Below, in pieces: positions 15,532-25,478 of a stretch of DNA of 33,193 nucleotides. The position numbers were made by a program, and so were the translations under genes. Where the stretch lies: the IMG/VR virus record IMGVR_UViG_3300007734_000592, positions 1-33,193 of that record; one strand, written 5' to 3'. Each line of letters opens with the position of its first letter. The stretch's first letter is position 1. The notes beneath the pieces were generated by a model, which worked only from the letters and a program-made list of their open reading frames with translations, did no database searches and had not been told where the DNA came from. The DNA is from a virus.

Positions 15532-18500
15532 TTCCGTTCACGCCAGACGAGCGCCGAGCGCAGTTCGCACCCTCGCAGAATGTCGGCGGTGCGGTGGACC
15601 GCGATGTGCTGGACATCATCGGAGCGCAACCACAGCAGACAATGGCGGGGCAAGTCGATTACGACGTGCCAGACATCAAGCCGGTCGATCCCGATGTTGT
15701 AGACATTGTGAACAAGAACCAGGGTCCGCTCATGGCGTCTCTTATGGGCGCATCAAAGGTGAATCCGGATCAAGCGGCAGAGGCCAGGCGGCTCGGCTCG
15801 CAGATTGGCATTGGGCAGGACATTGCGCTGCGGAACATGGACGAGGTGCGCCAGCGTGCGTTCATGGCCGAGGTGCAGCGCCGTGACATCGCTCGCGCAA
15901 ACCCGGTGCTGGCAGGCTTCCTGACCGACCGGACATTTGCTAACCAGGCGAGCGACGATATTGGAACACTCGACCGTATTGGATTGTTCTTCGAGGACAT
16001 TGGCCGTGCGGCTGCTGGCAGGCCAATGGAATATACGGCTGGAGAACTGGTGCGCGGATATATGCGCGGCCAACTCGTCGCAGAGCGTGGAGAAATTGGT
16101 ACTAGGGCAATCTTGGGAGAGGCGGAAGAAACGAACTTTGCTCGTGCCAAGCAGATCCAACAGGAGATGCGTGCTCTTACTGGCGGTGGCATCCTTGCAT
16201 CGACTGCAGAAGTCGTGGCGCAGAATGTGGCGCAGGCGCGAGAAGTTGTTGGAGCGGGGTTGATTGGTGGCGCAGCGGGATCGGTAGTCCCTGGTATTGG
16301 AACAATGACGGGATTTGCTGGCGGTTTGGGAACTGGAATTGTTTTGACAACGGCAAAAATGGAAGCAGGAAACCTGTATTTGGACCTTCAGGAACAGGGG
16401 ATTAGTGATGACACGGCAGTGCCAATTGCTGTTGGCGCTGGATTGCTGAACGGCGTTATTGAAGAGGTGGGAATGAAAATCGCCTCGGCACCGTTTCGCC
16501 AGTTGGCGAGCCGCGTGATGCGTGAGCAAATTGCAGAAGCGGTACGAAAGCCAATGATGCGCTCCGCGCTGGCGGCAGCCGGTAAGGCGTATGTTGTCCA
16601 GGTTGGATCAGAGGCGGCAGAGGAAGGCTTGCAAGAGATTGTGAACATTGCCGGCGAGGAACTTGCCAAGGGCATGGAGGGCATCGACAGCGAAACGACC
16701 ATGCGCGATGCGGCCAAGCGAGTGCTGGATTCGTTTGTGCAAGGAGCAATGGGCGGGTCAATTCTTGGCGGTATCGGCCCCGGCGCGAACCTATATGTCG
16801 ATCTTCGGCGCGCCAACAAGGCCACGAAGCAAACACAGTTCTTCAATGATCTTTCAAAGAACGCCACCGAGTCAAAGCTCAAGGCGCGAGATGCGGGTGC
16901 ATACGAAAGGTTCGTGTCCGCGACGGCTGACGGAACTGGCGCTGAAACGGTGTTCGTGGATGGCGCGACCATGCGGGACGTGCTGACGCAGGCTGGCGTT
17001 ACGGACGCGCAACTGGAGGCAATCGTTCCGGGCGTGGCCCAGCAGGTGCGGCAGGCCACAGAACTTGGCAATGACGTGACGCTGCCTACCGCGCAGTTCG
17101 CTGGACGACTTGCTGGAACGCCGCTTGGCGATGCGCTGTTGCCGCACATGCGCCTGTCGCCTGACGCCATGAGCGCGATGGAGGCGCAGCAGTTTGAGCA
17201 GAGCCGCGAGGCGTTGGTTGAGGAGGCTCGTGCGCTGCTTGAGGCCAAGACCGAGGCAGAGAGCGCATTCGTGCAGGAGGCTGATCAGGTCGCTACCACG
17301 ATGCGCGATCGGCTCATCGCGGTTGGTCGCGATCCGGCATTGGCCGAGGTGGAGTCGCTGGTGCATCAGGCGTTTGTGGTCACACAGGCTGCGCGTCAGG
17401 GCAAGACTCCGGCACAGTTTGAGGCCGAGAGCGGACTGCGTGAAATCGTCGGCGCGGAGATGCCAGCCGCGCCGCTTGAGCAGGCGGCGACGGTAAATGT
17501 CTGGGGCGTGGCAACACCGCAGTATCGCCGTGCGTGGCACAAGGCAACAACCGGACAGCCAATTACCGTGACCACATGGCATTCGCCTGGTGGAACTAGG
17601 GCAGCACAATTGACAGACTTTGCGCGTGAGCGAATGGGCCGCGACACGACGCTTGGCGGTGGTTGGTACGGCGCCCGAGATCGTGACATTGCCGAGATTT
17701 ATGGAACACCACAGGCATTTGAAGTCACGCTTCAGAACCCATATGTGTTCAGCGAAGCCGACAAGAACTTTGTGCTGAAGTTGACCAACGAAGAATTGCA
17801 ATGGATTCGTGATGCCGGATACGACGGCATCATCGTGAAAGGGGTGAATGCGACGCTGCAAGGACAGGATCGTTCGCATCTGCAAGTAGTCGCGTTCAAT
17901 CCCGGAACTGCGGTTCGCCAAGCCGCGCCAGGCATCATGGAGCAGGCGGCGGTTCCTGCATCGCTTGACGCCGTTGCAAACGTTGAGTCCGCATTCGCAT
18001 TCGCCGGAACGAAGGCATTCAAGACGAATCGTGAGTTCAAGCAGGAGCTGCAAGACCGAGTCCTTTCTGCTGCCAAGGATGCCGGAATTGACCTTTCGCA
18101 ATTCACTCCGGAAGTAGAGCAGTACCTTGTTCGTGTCGCTGTTGCGGACGCCATCACCGCACTCCGCACAAATCCCAACGCTGTCGGCTGGTACAACGAG
18201 AAAGTCACCAAGGCGCTGCGATTGGTATCACTTGTTCACCCAGAAATCGCAACTGAGCCGCAAGCCAAATTCGCGTTCACCTGGGCGCTCGCGGTCACAT
18301 CGAACGGCTTGGAAGTCAACAAGAACTTCCAACTCGCGGAGCGCGTCTATCGCGAGTACAAGCAGACCGGGCAAATGCCGACGAATGTGCAGGCCGGCCA
18401 GGCACAGATTGCCATCAACGCCAGTCTTGGCCTGTTCAACGATCTCGTGGCGAAATACGGGATCGATGCGGTTGAGCAATTTATGACTACCAAGGCCACC

Positions 18501-21500
18501 GTCAAGGAGGTCATGTCATACACGAACAAAAACGTGAGCGGAGAGAATCTTACGACGGAGGTGTACGGTGCTGCTGCTCTTGGCCCGAAAATCGGAAACG
18601 GGTTCTTTGCAAACCTATACGGCCACTTTGAGCAGTTGACGATGGATCGGTGGCTGATGCGCACCTGGGGCCGCTGGACGGGAACGCTGCTTGATGACAA
18701 CAGGACGAACATCGCGACGAAGCGCAAGCAACTTTCGTCCATGATCAAGGCAATGAGCGCCGATGATAAGAAGGCGTTTGAAAAGATCCTTGGATCGAAA
18801 CTGGCCATCAGCAAGCCCGATGATGTCGCCGTGGCAATCCAGAAGGCAAGCGTCAAGCCAGCGAACAGAATAGACATGGCCAGAATCGGAATCGCTGATG
18901 CAGCGGCACTGGAAACATTTGCAATGATTCTCGGAGAGCCTGCGCGTGGCATCCAGCGTGTGTCATTTGGCGACGAGCTGCGCAAGGTCGGAAATGCGCT
19001 TGCCAAATATCTAGACGGTCAAAAGGAAGCTCCGAGTGGCCCGCCAGAGCGTGCGCGCATTCGTCAAGTTATGTCGCAGGTGCTTGCTGAATTGCAGACG
19101 CAATTTCCGAGCCTGACGATGAGCGACTTGCAGGCGTTGCTGTGGTATCCAGAGAAGCGGCTTTATGACGCTGCAAAGACTGCGGATGAAGGCAAGACTG
19201 GTTATGAGGACAATGAGGCGCCTGATTATGCAAATGCGGCAGCGAATTTGGCGCGGTCGCAAGGCATTTCGGATGCTGACATCAATGCTACAATCGGAGA
19301 AGTCGATGAAGAACTATCAGCCATATCCAGAGAGCGCGCAGCAGGAGCAGAACGAGGACTTGGAGAACTCGTTCTTCGCCAAGCTGCTGGGGGTGCAGGA
19401 GGTCGATTTGAGCAAGCAGCTCGCGGCCCAGCCCGAGGCGGATACGACCCCTCGCGCCTGAAGATCCTGTTCGGCAAGGGCGCTGACTTCACAACCGGCG
19501 CTCACGAACTGACGCACTATTACGTCGATTACTACACCAAGCAGGCGATGGCTGGCACGGCTACTCCGCAGATGCTCGCGGACTTGGACGCCATGTTCAA
19601 GTTCATGGGCGTTGCTGGCGACACGCCAGAGGCACGAATGGCGGCATTCAACGCCATGCCGTTTGAAACCGCTAGGCCGTTGATCGAAACGATCACCTAC
19701 AACGCGGAGATTTATCTGTTTGAGGGCAAGGCTCCCAGCCTTGAGTTGGCCGGCGTGTTCGACCGCATGCTGGCGTTCTTCCGCAGGGCGTACAAGTCGC
19801 TGGCTGACTTCGTGACGCAGCAGCAAGAGATTTACCGCCGGGAGTTCGGGCGGGAGCTTCCTGCCCTGAACGATGACCTACGAGCGGTATTCGACCGGAT
19901 GTTGGCCGACGAGCGTCAGATCAAGCAGGCCCAGGCCGTGGCCCAGATGCGAGGCCAGTTCACCGTCAAGCCAGAGGGCATGGACGATGCCGAATGGGCG
20001 GCGTACCAAGAGATGGCCGGCGAGGCCACGAACGCGGCTATTGCCGATATGACCAAGGCCAGCCTGCGTCAGATGGAATGGCTCTCAAGGGCGCGCAGCC
20101 GAATCATCAAGGACATGCAGGCGCGGCACACGGCCCAGCGCAAAGAGGTCAGGGAGCGGGTGCAGAAGGATGTCCAGCAGGAGCCGTTGTACCGGGCTAT
20201 GGCGTTCCTGCGCCGTGGTCAGGTGGTGGCACCGGACGGGACGGTTACGGAGGCCGAGGGCGTTTACAAGATTGACCGGGTGCTGGCAGCAGAGTTTGCG
20301 CCCACGGTGGACCTGGTGCGTCTTGGCGGGCGCTACGGCGTCCTACAGGACGATGGGCTGCATCCTGACATCGTGGCCGAGATGTTTGGCTATCCGACCG
20401 GCGGAACGCTCCTAGAGGCATTGGCGGCGGCCAAGCCCATGCGGGAGGCGGTGGAGGACCGTACGGACGCCGAGATGCTGCGGTTGTATGGCGAAATGAA
20501 CACGCCGGAGGCCCGTGAGCAGGAGATCCAAAAGGCGCTCCACAACGAGGCCAGGGCGAGGTTGGTGGGCGTCGAATTGCGTTTCATGGGCAAGATCCAA
20601 CAGCCTGTTCGTGTGCTGATGGAGGCTGCCCGTCAGGCCGCGAAGCAGGTCATCGACCGCAAGATCGTGCGAGACATTAGGCCGAGCGAGTTCGTGGCTG
20701 CCGAGGCAAAGGCTGCCCGCGAGGCCACGGCTGCGATGCAGGACAACAAGCCCGACGTGGCGGTTCGCGCCAAGCGGGCGCAGCTCCTCAACAACCAGTT
20801 GGCGAAGGCTGCGCTTGAGGTCAAGGACGAAATTGACGACGGCGTGCGTTATCTACGCCGGGTACTGCGCGACAGCAACCGACAGCGCATGGGCGCGGAT
20901 GTTGCAGACCAAATCGCCAGTCTGTTGGATCGGTTCAACATCGCGCCGATGACGGCCGACGAGGCCCGCCGCGTCGGAACGCTGGCCGAGTTCTTGGCAT
21001 CGCTTGAGGATCGCGGCCTGGTCCCGGACATTGCCGAGGCCATCGGAATGCGTGACACGCGCATACCGTACAAGAACACGACCATTGCGGAATTCCGCGA
21101 TTTGGTCGATGCTGTCAAGCAACTGGAGTACGTCGGCAAGAACGAGCGCAAGATCCTTCTGGCAAAGGAGAAGGCGGAGTTCGGTGCCGTGCGCGATCAG
21201 ATCGTCGCCAGCGTGATTGAGAATGCCGGCGACCGCAAGGCAAATGCTAGAACGGCTACGACCAACATCGGCAGGGCTGTAACTGCGATGAAGGGATTTG
21301 CTGCCGCGCACCTAAAGGCGGCATCCATTGTCAGAATTTTGGACGGTGGCAAGGATGGCGGCCCGTTGTGGAATTACCTCATCCGGTCGGCAAACGAAGC
21401 CGGCGACACCGAAACAAGTATGCGGGCCGAGGCGACCGCCGAACTGACCAAGATCATTGAACCTGTGTTTCGCGCTGGCAAGCTCGGCGGCAAGGGCGTG

Positions 21501-23219
21501 TTCTACCCGTCTATCAATCGCAGCCTGAACCGAGAGGCTCGCCTGGTCGTGGCCCTGAACATGGGAAACGCTGGCAACATGCAGCGCCTACTTGATGGAG
21601 AGGGCTGGAGCATGGAGGCGGTCATGCCCGTGCTGCAATCGCTGACGGAGGACGAACTGAATACGGTGCAGCAGATTTGGGACTACTTTGAGAAGTACCG
21701 CCCAATGATCGGCCAGAAGGAGCGACGGCTGTATGGCAAGGAGCCGTCATGGGTGGAGCCGCAGCCGCTTGTGGTTCGGTCTGCGGACGGCAAGACGGTT
21801 ACGCTTCGCGGTGGCTACTACCCGATCAAATACGACTCCCGAGCAAGTCTGCGAGCCGAAACGATGTCCGAGGCCGACGAAGCCAAGCGGGACCTGGCTG
21901 GTGCGTACACCACGGCTACTACGCGGCGCAGTTTCGTGAAGGCGCGTGTTCGCAAGGTTGAGGGGCGCCCACTGCTCTACACGCTGGCAGGCATGTACGG
22001 CGGCATCAACGATGTCATCCACGACCTGACGTGGCATGAATGGCTGATTCAGGCCAACCGTCTGATGCGGTCCAATTCTTTCGATGACGCGGTTCGCAAC
22101 CGTTACGGGCCGGAGTATGTAGCGCAACTCAAGAACTGGATCAAGGACGTTGCTTCCGGCGAGCGTGGCGTGCAAAACGAGGCCGAGATGGCTTTGAACT
22201 TCCTGCGGCAGGGCATTAGCTCTGCCGGCCTCGGATTCAACATTGTCAGCGCGGCCATGCAGATCACTGGCTTCAACCAGTCCATTGTGCGAGTCGGTGC
22301 AAGGTGGATTGGTCGCGGAATCGCATATGTCGCGCAGAATCCAATGATTGCGATGCGAGAGGTGAACGAGAAGTCGGAATTCATGCGGAACCGCAGCCGC
22401 ACGCAGTTTCGTGAGTTGAACGAGATTCGGAACATGGTGCAAGGCCAAAGTGTCGCCATGCGCCGTGTGCAGATGGGCACCTACTTCCTGATGATGCGTA
22501 TGCAGCGCATGGTCGATGTCCCGACCTGGCATGGTGCCTATGAGAAGGCGATGTACGAAGGGCGCGATGAGGAAACTGCCATTGCGCTCGCGGACCAGGC
22601 GGTGATCGACTCGCAGGGCGGAGGCATGGTCAAGGATCTTGCTCGCGTGGAGCGCGGCGGTCCTGCGGTCAAGTTGTTCACTGTGTTCTATGGGTACATG
22701 AACACGGTCTACAACATGGCTGCCGTGCAGACGATGACGAACAAGAACAAGGGCAAACTGGCTGCTGATTACGCCATGCTGTTCGTTGTTCCAGTTGTCT
22801 TGTCCTACATGCTGAAGCAGGCGCTCATTCCACGCAAGGGCGACGAGGATGAGGAGTGGGACATGGGCAAGATTGGACGCGAGCTGGCAGCCGAGCAACT
22901 GTCATACCTCATGGGCACAATGGTCATTGCTCGGGAGTTTGGCGAGGTAGGCAAGAGGATCTTTGGGGTCGAAGGTCCGCGCATGGGCTATGGCGGTCCC
23001 GCAGGACTGCGAGCAATTGGTGAGACATACCAGTTCGCCACACAGGCATCGCAAGGTGAATTCGACACCGCGTTCCGCAAGTCGGCGGTCAATATGATCG
23101 GGGCATTCACTGGCCTACCAAGCGCCCAGGTGAATCGCACGATTGATGGGCTTGAGGCTCTGTACGAGGGCGAAACACAGAATGTTCTGGCACCTCTGAC
23201 CGGAGCAAAGAAGCGATGA
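15528..23219 (+). CDS. giant polyvalent ejection protein (gp16 position) with ART-like and HELTH metallopeptidase domains
   Basis: 2563 residues, far longer than T7 gp16 (about 1300). The start ATG 15528 overlaps the previous stop (ATGA); the GTG at 15423 is rejected because it lies inside the upstream gene. In order: hydrophobic Gly-rich stretch about 240-270; ADP-ribosyltransferase-like domain about 683-801 (TWHSPGG, GGGWYGARDRDIAEIYG, NPYVF, GYDGIIV, QVVAFNP); a helical polyvalent-protein-type domain about 837-1060 ending near DRWLMRTWGRW; DLQALLWYPEKRLYDAAK about 1190-1210; zincin domain with HELTH at 1326-1330 and likely third ligand near E1394 (AEIYLFEGKAPS); long charged helices; and a C-terminal hydrophobic segment about 2411-2436 (YAMLFVVPVVLSYMLKQAL). 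No lytic transglycosylase motif is seen. Inference: it enters the cell with the DNA, and its enzymes act on host proteins. Confidence 0.85.
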   Translation: MIPFTPDERRAQFAPSQNVGGAVDRDVLDIIGAQPQQTMAGQVDYDVPDIKPVDPDVVDIVNKNQGPLMASLMGASKVNPDQAAEARRLGSQIGIGQDIALRNMDEVRQRAFMAEVQRRDIARANPVLAGFLTDRTFANQASDDIGTLDRIGLFFEDIGRAAAGRPMEYTAGELVRGYMRGQLVAERGEIGTRAILGEAEETNFARAKQIQQEMRALTGGGILASTAEVVAQNVAQAREVVGAGLIGGAAGSVVPGIGTMTGFAGGLGTGIVLTTAKMEAGNLYLDLQEQGISDDTAVPIAVGAGLLNGVIEEVGMKIASAPFRQLASRVMREQIAEAVRKPMMRSALAAAGKAYVVQVGSEAAEEGLQEIVNIAGEELAKGMEGIDSETTMRDAAKRVLDSFVQGAMGGSILGGIGPGANLYVDLRRANKATKQTQFFNDLSKNATESKLKARDAGAYERFVSATADGTGAETVFVDGATMRDVLTQAGVTDAQLEAIVPGVAQQVRQATELGNDVTLPTAQFAGRLAGTPLGDALLPHMRLSPDAMSAMEAQQFEQSREALVEEARALLEAKTEAESAFVQEADQVATTMRDRLIAVGRDPALAEVESLVHQAFVVTQAARQGKTPAQFEAESGLREIVGAEMPAAPLEQAATVNVWGVATPQYRRAWHKATTGQPITVTTWHSPGGTRAAQLTDFARERMGRDTTLGGGWYGARDRDIAEIYGTPQAFEVTLQNPYVFSEADKNFVLKLTNEELQWIRDAGYDGIIVKGVNATLQGQDRSHLQVVAFNPGTAVRQAAPGIMEQAAVPASLDAVANVESAFAFAGTKAFKTNREFKQELQDRVLSAAKDAGIDLSQFTPEVEQYLVRVAVADAITALRTNPNAVGWYNEKVTKALRLVSLVHPEIATEPQAKFAFTWALAVTSNGLEVNKNFQLAERVYREYKQTGQMPTNVQAGQAQIAINASLGLFNDLVAKYGIDAVEQFMTTKATVKEVMSYTNKNVSGENLTTEVYGAAALGPKIGNGFFANLYGHFEQLTMDRWLMRTWGRWTGTLLDDNRTNIATKRKQLSSMIKAMSADDKKAFEKILGSKLAISKPDDVAVAIQKASVKPANRIDMARIGIADAAALETFAMILGEPARGIQRVSFGDELRKVGNALAKYLDGQKEAPSGPPERARIRQVMSQVLAELQTQFPSLTMSDLQALLWYPEKRLYDAAKTADEGKTGYEDNEAPDYANAAANLARSQGISDADINATIGEVDEELSAISRERAAGAERGLGELVLRQAAGGAGGRFEQAARGPARGGYDPSRLKILFGKGADFTTGAHELTHYYVDYYTKQAMAGTATPQMLADLDAMFKFMGVAGDTPEARMAAFNAMPFETARPLIETITYNAEIYLFEGKAPSLELAGVFDRMLAFFRRAYKSLADFVTQQQEIYRREFGRELPALNDDLRAVFDRMLADERQIKQAQAVAQMRGQFTVKPEGMDDAEWAAYQEMAGEATNAAIADMTKASLRQMEWLSRARSRIIKDMQARHTAQRKEVRERVQKDVQQEPLYRAMAFLRRGQVVAPDGTVTEAEGVYKIDRVLAAEFAPTVDLVRLGGRYGVLQDDGLHPDIVAEMFGYPTGGTLLEALAAAKPMREAVEDRTDAEMLRLYGEMNTPEAREQEIQKALHNEARARLVGVELRFMGKIQQPVRVLMEAARQAAKQVIDRKIVRDIRPSEFVAAEAKAAREATAAMQDNKPDVAVRAKRAQLLNNQLAKAALEVKDEIDDGVRYLRRVLRDSNRQRMGADVADQIASLLDRFNIAPMTADEARRVGTLAEFLASLEDRGLVPDIAEAIGMRDTRIPYKNTTIAEFRDLVDAVKQLEYVGKNERKILLAKEKAEFGAVRDQIVASVIENAGDRKANARTATTNIGRAVTAMKGFAAAHLKAASIVRILDGGKDGGPLWNYLIRSANEAGDTETSMRAEATAELTKIIEPVFRAGKLGGKGVFYPSINRSLNREARLVVALNMGNAGNMQRLLDGEGWSMEAVMPVLQSLTEDELNTVQQIWDYFEKYRPMIGQKERRLYGKEPSWVEPQPLVVRSADGKTVTLRGGYYPIKYDSRASLRAETMSEADEAKRDLAGAYTTATTRRSFVKARVRKVEGRPLLYTLAGMYGGINDVIHDLTWHEWLIQANRLMRSNSFDDAVRNRYGPEYVAQLKNWIKDVASGERGVQNEAEMALNFLRQGISSAGLGFNIVSAAMQITGFNQSIVRVGARWIGRGIAYVAQNPMIAMREVNEKSEFMRNRSRTQFRELNEIRNMVQGQSVAMRRVQMGTYFLMMRMQRMVDVPTWHGAYEKAMYEGRDEETAIALADQAVIDSQGGGMVKDLARVERGGPAVKLFTVFYGYMNTVYNMAAVQTMTNKNKGKLAADYAMLFVVPVVLSYMLKQALIPRKGDEDEEWDMGKIGRELAAEQLSYLMGTMVIAREFGEVGKRIFGVEGPRMGYGGPAGLRAIGETYQFATQASQGEFDTAFRKSAVNMIGAFTGLPSAQVNRTIDGLEALYEGETQNVLAPLTGAKKR

Positions 23220-23220
23220 T

Positions 23221-23230
23221 GGTGCCCGTA
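23221..23230 (+). repeat. intergenic motif GGTGCCCGTA, copy 3
   Basis: One base after the TGA of the giant gene. Downstream, ATCAATA (as after copy 2) and an ACTTCATAGGAGT segment lead into the ribosome site AGGAG for TTG 23281. Copy 2 has the similar ACTCCATAGAGT. The gap of 61 bases holds no ORF. Confidence 0.5.
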
Positions 23231-23280
23231 TCCGTGACCGATATCAATAGGTTCGCAACGACTTCATAGGAGTCCTGACC

Positions 23281-25446
23281 TTGACGATCAGCAGCACAAC
23301 GCGCATTGCCGGACCGTTTGTCGGAACTGGATCTGCCAGCGTTTTCCCATTCACGTTCAAGGTGTTTGCGGCGTCTGACCTGGACGTGATCCGGCTGAAC
23401 AGTTCGACTGGCGTTGAAACGACGCTGGTGCTGACAACGGATTACACAGTCACACTGAACGGAAACCAGAACACGAATCCGGGCGGCAGCGTCACGTTAA
23501 TCGCTGGCGCGCTTGCCAGCGGATTCACGCTTACAATCACCTCGGACATTGCCAACCTCCAGCCCACGGACCTGACGAATCAGGGCGGGTTTTATCCAGA
23601 GGTCATTACTGATTCACTTGACCGGGCCACGATCCAAATTCAGCAGATGGCCGAGGATTTGACCAGGTCCATCAAGACGCCAATCTCCGATGGAAGTCTG
23701 AACATGGAGTTGCCTACGGCAGCACAGCGCGCCAACTCGTTTTTGGCGTTTGATGCTAATGGCGAACCAACCGTGGTCACATCTGGTTCAAGCGGTGCGC
23801 CTGCCACGATCACGCGGCAGGTGTTTAGCGGGACTGGGTCGCAGACGGCTTTCACGCTCGCCTCTAACCCCGGTGCGCTCGGCAACAGCGCCCAGGTCTA
23901 CATCGGCGGCGTGTACCAGCAGCGTAGCACGTACACGATTTCCGGCACGACTCTTACCTTCAGCTCTGCCCCGGTGGCCGGAACCGACAACATCGAGTTT
24001 GTCAACTTCCTGACGAGCAACATCGGCAGCACCAGCGCGGACCTCGTCACCTACACGCCAGCCGGAACGGGCGCGGTCGCCCGCAGCGCGGCGAGCAAGT
24101 TCGGCGACATGGTCAGCGTCAAAGATTTCGGTGCGGTCGGTGACGGCGTTGCGGATGACACCGCCGCAATTCAGGCGGCGATCAATTACGCCAACGCAAA
24201 TGGCAAGCGATATGTCGTTGCACCGTGCGCGACGTACAAGATCACCTCGACCATTACGGTTGGCAAGGGGACGTATTCACGCGAAGTATTGGTGATTGAT
24301 TTTGAAGGATCGAGGGTAAACTACACGGGCGCTGGAACCGCTCTGTATTCGTTCGGGGAACGCGGCTTCAACATTTGCAACATCAATCTTGTTGCCACGA
24401 CAGGCGACCGTGTGGCTGGGACCATTGGAATTAAAGCTGACTCATTGCAGCCCAACAACAGCGATTCATATTCCGTAGAAAACTTCTTTATCTACAACTT
24501 CGATATCGGAATTGATTTGGGATCGTTTGATGTTGCGCAAAATGCGGTCAATCTTGTTCGCATCATAAACGGAACGATTGAACATGGCGGCGATGCGATT
24601 CGCTCAAAAAGTAGCAATATTGATCTAGCATTGTTTGAATCGCTTCAGATTGTTGATCTTACTCGCAATGGATTTGATTTTGAGCGAATTGGAATTGGAT
24701 CTATCCGCTCCAGTTTTGGATTTGGAATTACCGGGGCATTTATCAATGTCGATTCAATCATAGAATCGTTTGAGTTCATCAACATTCAGAATGAATTGTG
24801 TGGCAATTTCTTTAAGTCAACTAACTGGTCGTTGTTGACTGCGTCTCTGGTATTCCGTGGATGCGAGATCAATAGTCCATGTGATTTGTCTGGAACCGGA
24901 AACAACCAACGGCTCATAAAATTTGACTCGTGCAATGTCAATGCAAACGTTTCTGTAAATGGCGACAGCACTGTTGTCTTTGACAACTGCTTCATCAGAA
25001 CCGGAGCAACGGTTTCCGCGGCCGTAGCTGGATCGTTGGTTCGCATGCGCGGATGCACGATTCTTGGCACGGTGACAAGCGTCGGCGACTACTCTGCCAT
25101 CGACATTGAGGCGCCAGCAACCTCATCTACGGAAGAACCGATTAGTCTTGGTTCCGTTACAGGAACCATTCAGCCGGATTTCCGCAGGTATTCGATTTTC
25201 CAGGCAACTCTTACTGGTAATACCATCATTCAAAATAAGTATTACTACCTCGTTCACAATCGGGCGGTTTTCGTTCTGACGCAAGACGCAACTGGTGGAC
25301 GGACAATCACGTTTAGCAACGCCGTTGCAACGACATGGAAATATGACACAACGGGACTCACAACCGTAGCAAACACTACGTCCGTGTGGGAGTTTGTGCG
25401 AATTGGCACGGTTTATTACTTGAAGTCGTTGCGTATTCTGCCATGA
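23281..25446 (+). CDS. tailspike 1: T7-fibre-like anchor plus pectate-lyase beta-helix
   Basis: 721 residues. Residues 1-135 match the virion-binding domain of podophage fibres (STTRIAGPFVGTGSASVFPF, TTDYTVTLNG, GGFYPEVITDSLDRATIQIQ). A second small beta domain follows at about 175-245 (QVFSGTGSQTAFTLA ... VYIGGVYQQRSTYTI). From about 280 the motif VSVKDFGAVGDGVADDTAAI begins a right-handed beta-helix of the pectate_lyase_3 type, as in capsule- or O-antigen-degrading spikes. Catalytic residues cannot be fixed by eye. The start is TTG 23281 with AGGAG eight bases upstream. The beta-helix part (about 24300-25000) is clearly more AT-rich than its surroundings, suggesting exchange of the receptor-binding part. 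Confidence 0.87.
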   Translation: MTISSTTRIAGPFVGTGSASVFPFTFKVFAASDLDVIRLNSSTGVETTLVLTTDYTVTLNGNQNTNPGGSVTLIAGALASGFTLTITSDIANLQPTDLTNQGGFYPEVITDSLDRATIQIQQMAEDLTRSIKTPISDGSLNMELPTAAQRANSFLAFDANGEPTVVTSGSSGAPATITRQVFSGTGSQTAFTLASNPGALGNSAQVYIGGVYQQRSTYTISGTTLTFSSAPVAGTDNIEFVNFLTSNIGSTSADLVTYTPAGTGAVARSAASKFGDMVSVKDFGAVGDGVADDTAAIQAAINYANANGKRYVVAPCATYKITSTITVGKGTYSREVLVIDFEGSRVNYTGAGTALYSFGERGFNICNINLVATTGDRVAGTIGIKADSLQPNNSDSYSVENFFIYNFDIGIDLGSFDVAQNAVNLVRIINGTIEHGGDAIRSKSSNIDLALFESLQIVDLTRNGFDFERIGIGSIRSSFGFGITGAFINVDSIIESFEFINIQNELCGNFFKSTNWSLLTASLVFRGCEINSPCDLSGTGNNQRLIKFDSCNVNANVSVNGDSTVVFDNCFIRTGATVSAAVAGSLVRMRGCTILGTVTSVGDYSAIDIEAPATSSTEEPISLGSVTGTIQPDFRRYSIFQATLTGNTIIQNKYYYLVHNRAVFVLTQDATGGRTITFSNAVATTWKYDTTGLTTVANTTSVWEFVRIGTVYYLKSLRILP

Positions 25447-25450
25447 ATTT

Positions 25451-25468
25451 AGTTCACCACGACGAACT
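25451..25468 (+). other. small hairpin between tailspike genes
   Basis: AGTTC (25451-25455) pairs with GAACT (25464-25468) across 8 bases in the 32-base gap between the two tailspike genes. It has no T run. No ribosome binding site is visible before ATG 25479, so the structure may influence translation of the second spike. Weak evidence. Confidence 0.3.
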
Positions 25469-25478
25469 GGCCTAACCT

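Noticed and set aside
21747-22898. Antisense open frame of 383 codons
   Set aside because: Opposite the giant ejection gene, with shadow composition and no start signal.
15528-23219. Lytic transglycosylase domain expected in a T7 gp16 position protein
   Set aside because: No SLT-type catalytic segment is recognisable in the translation, so none is claimed.
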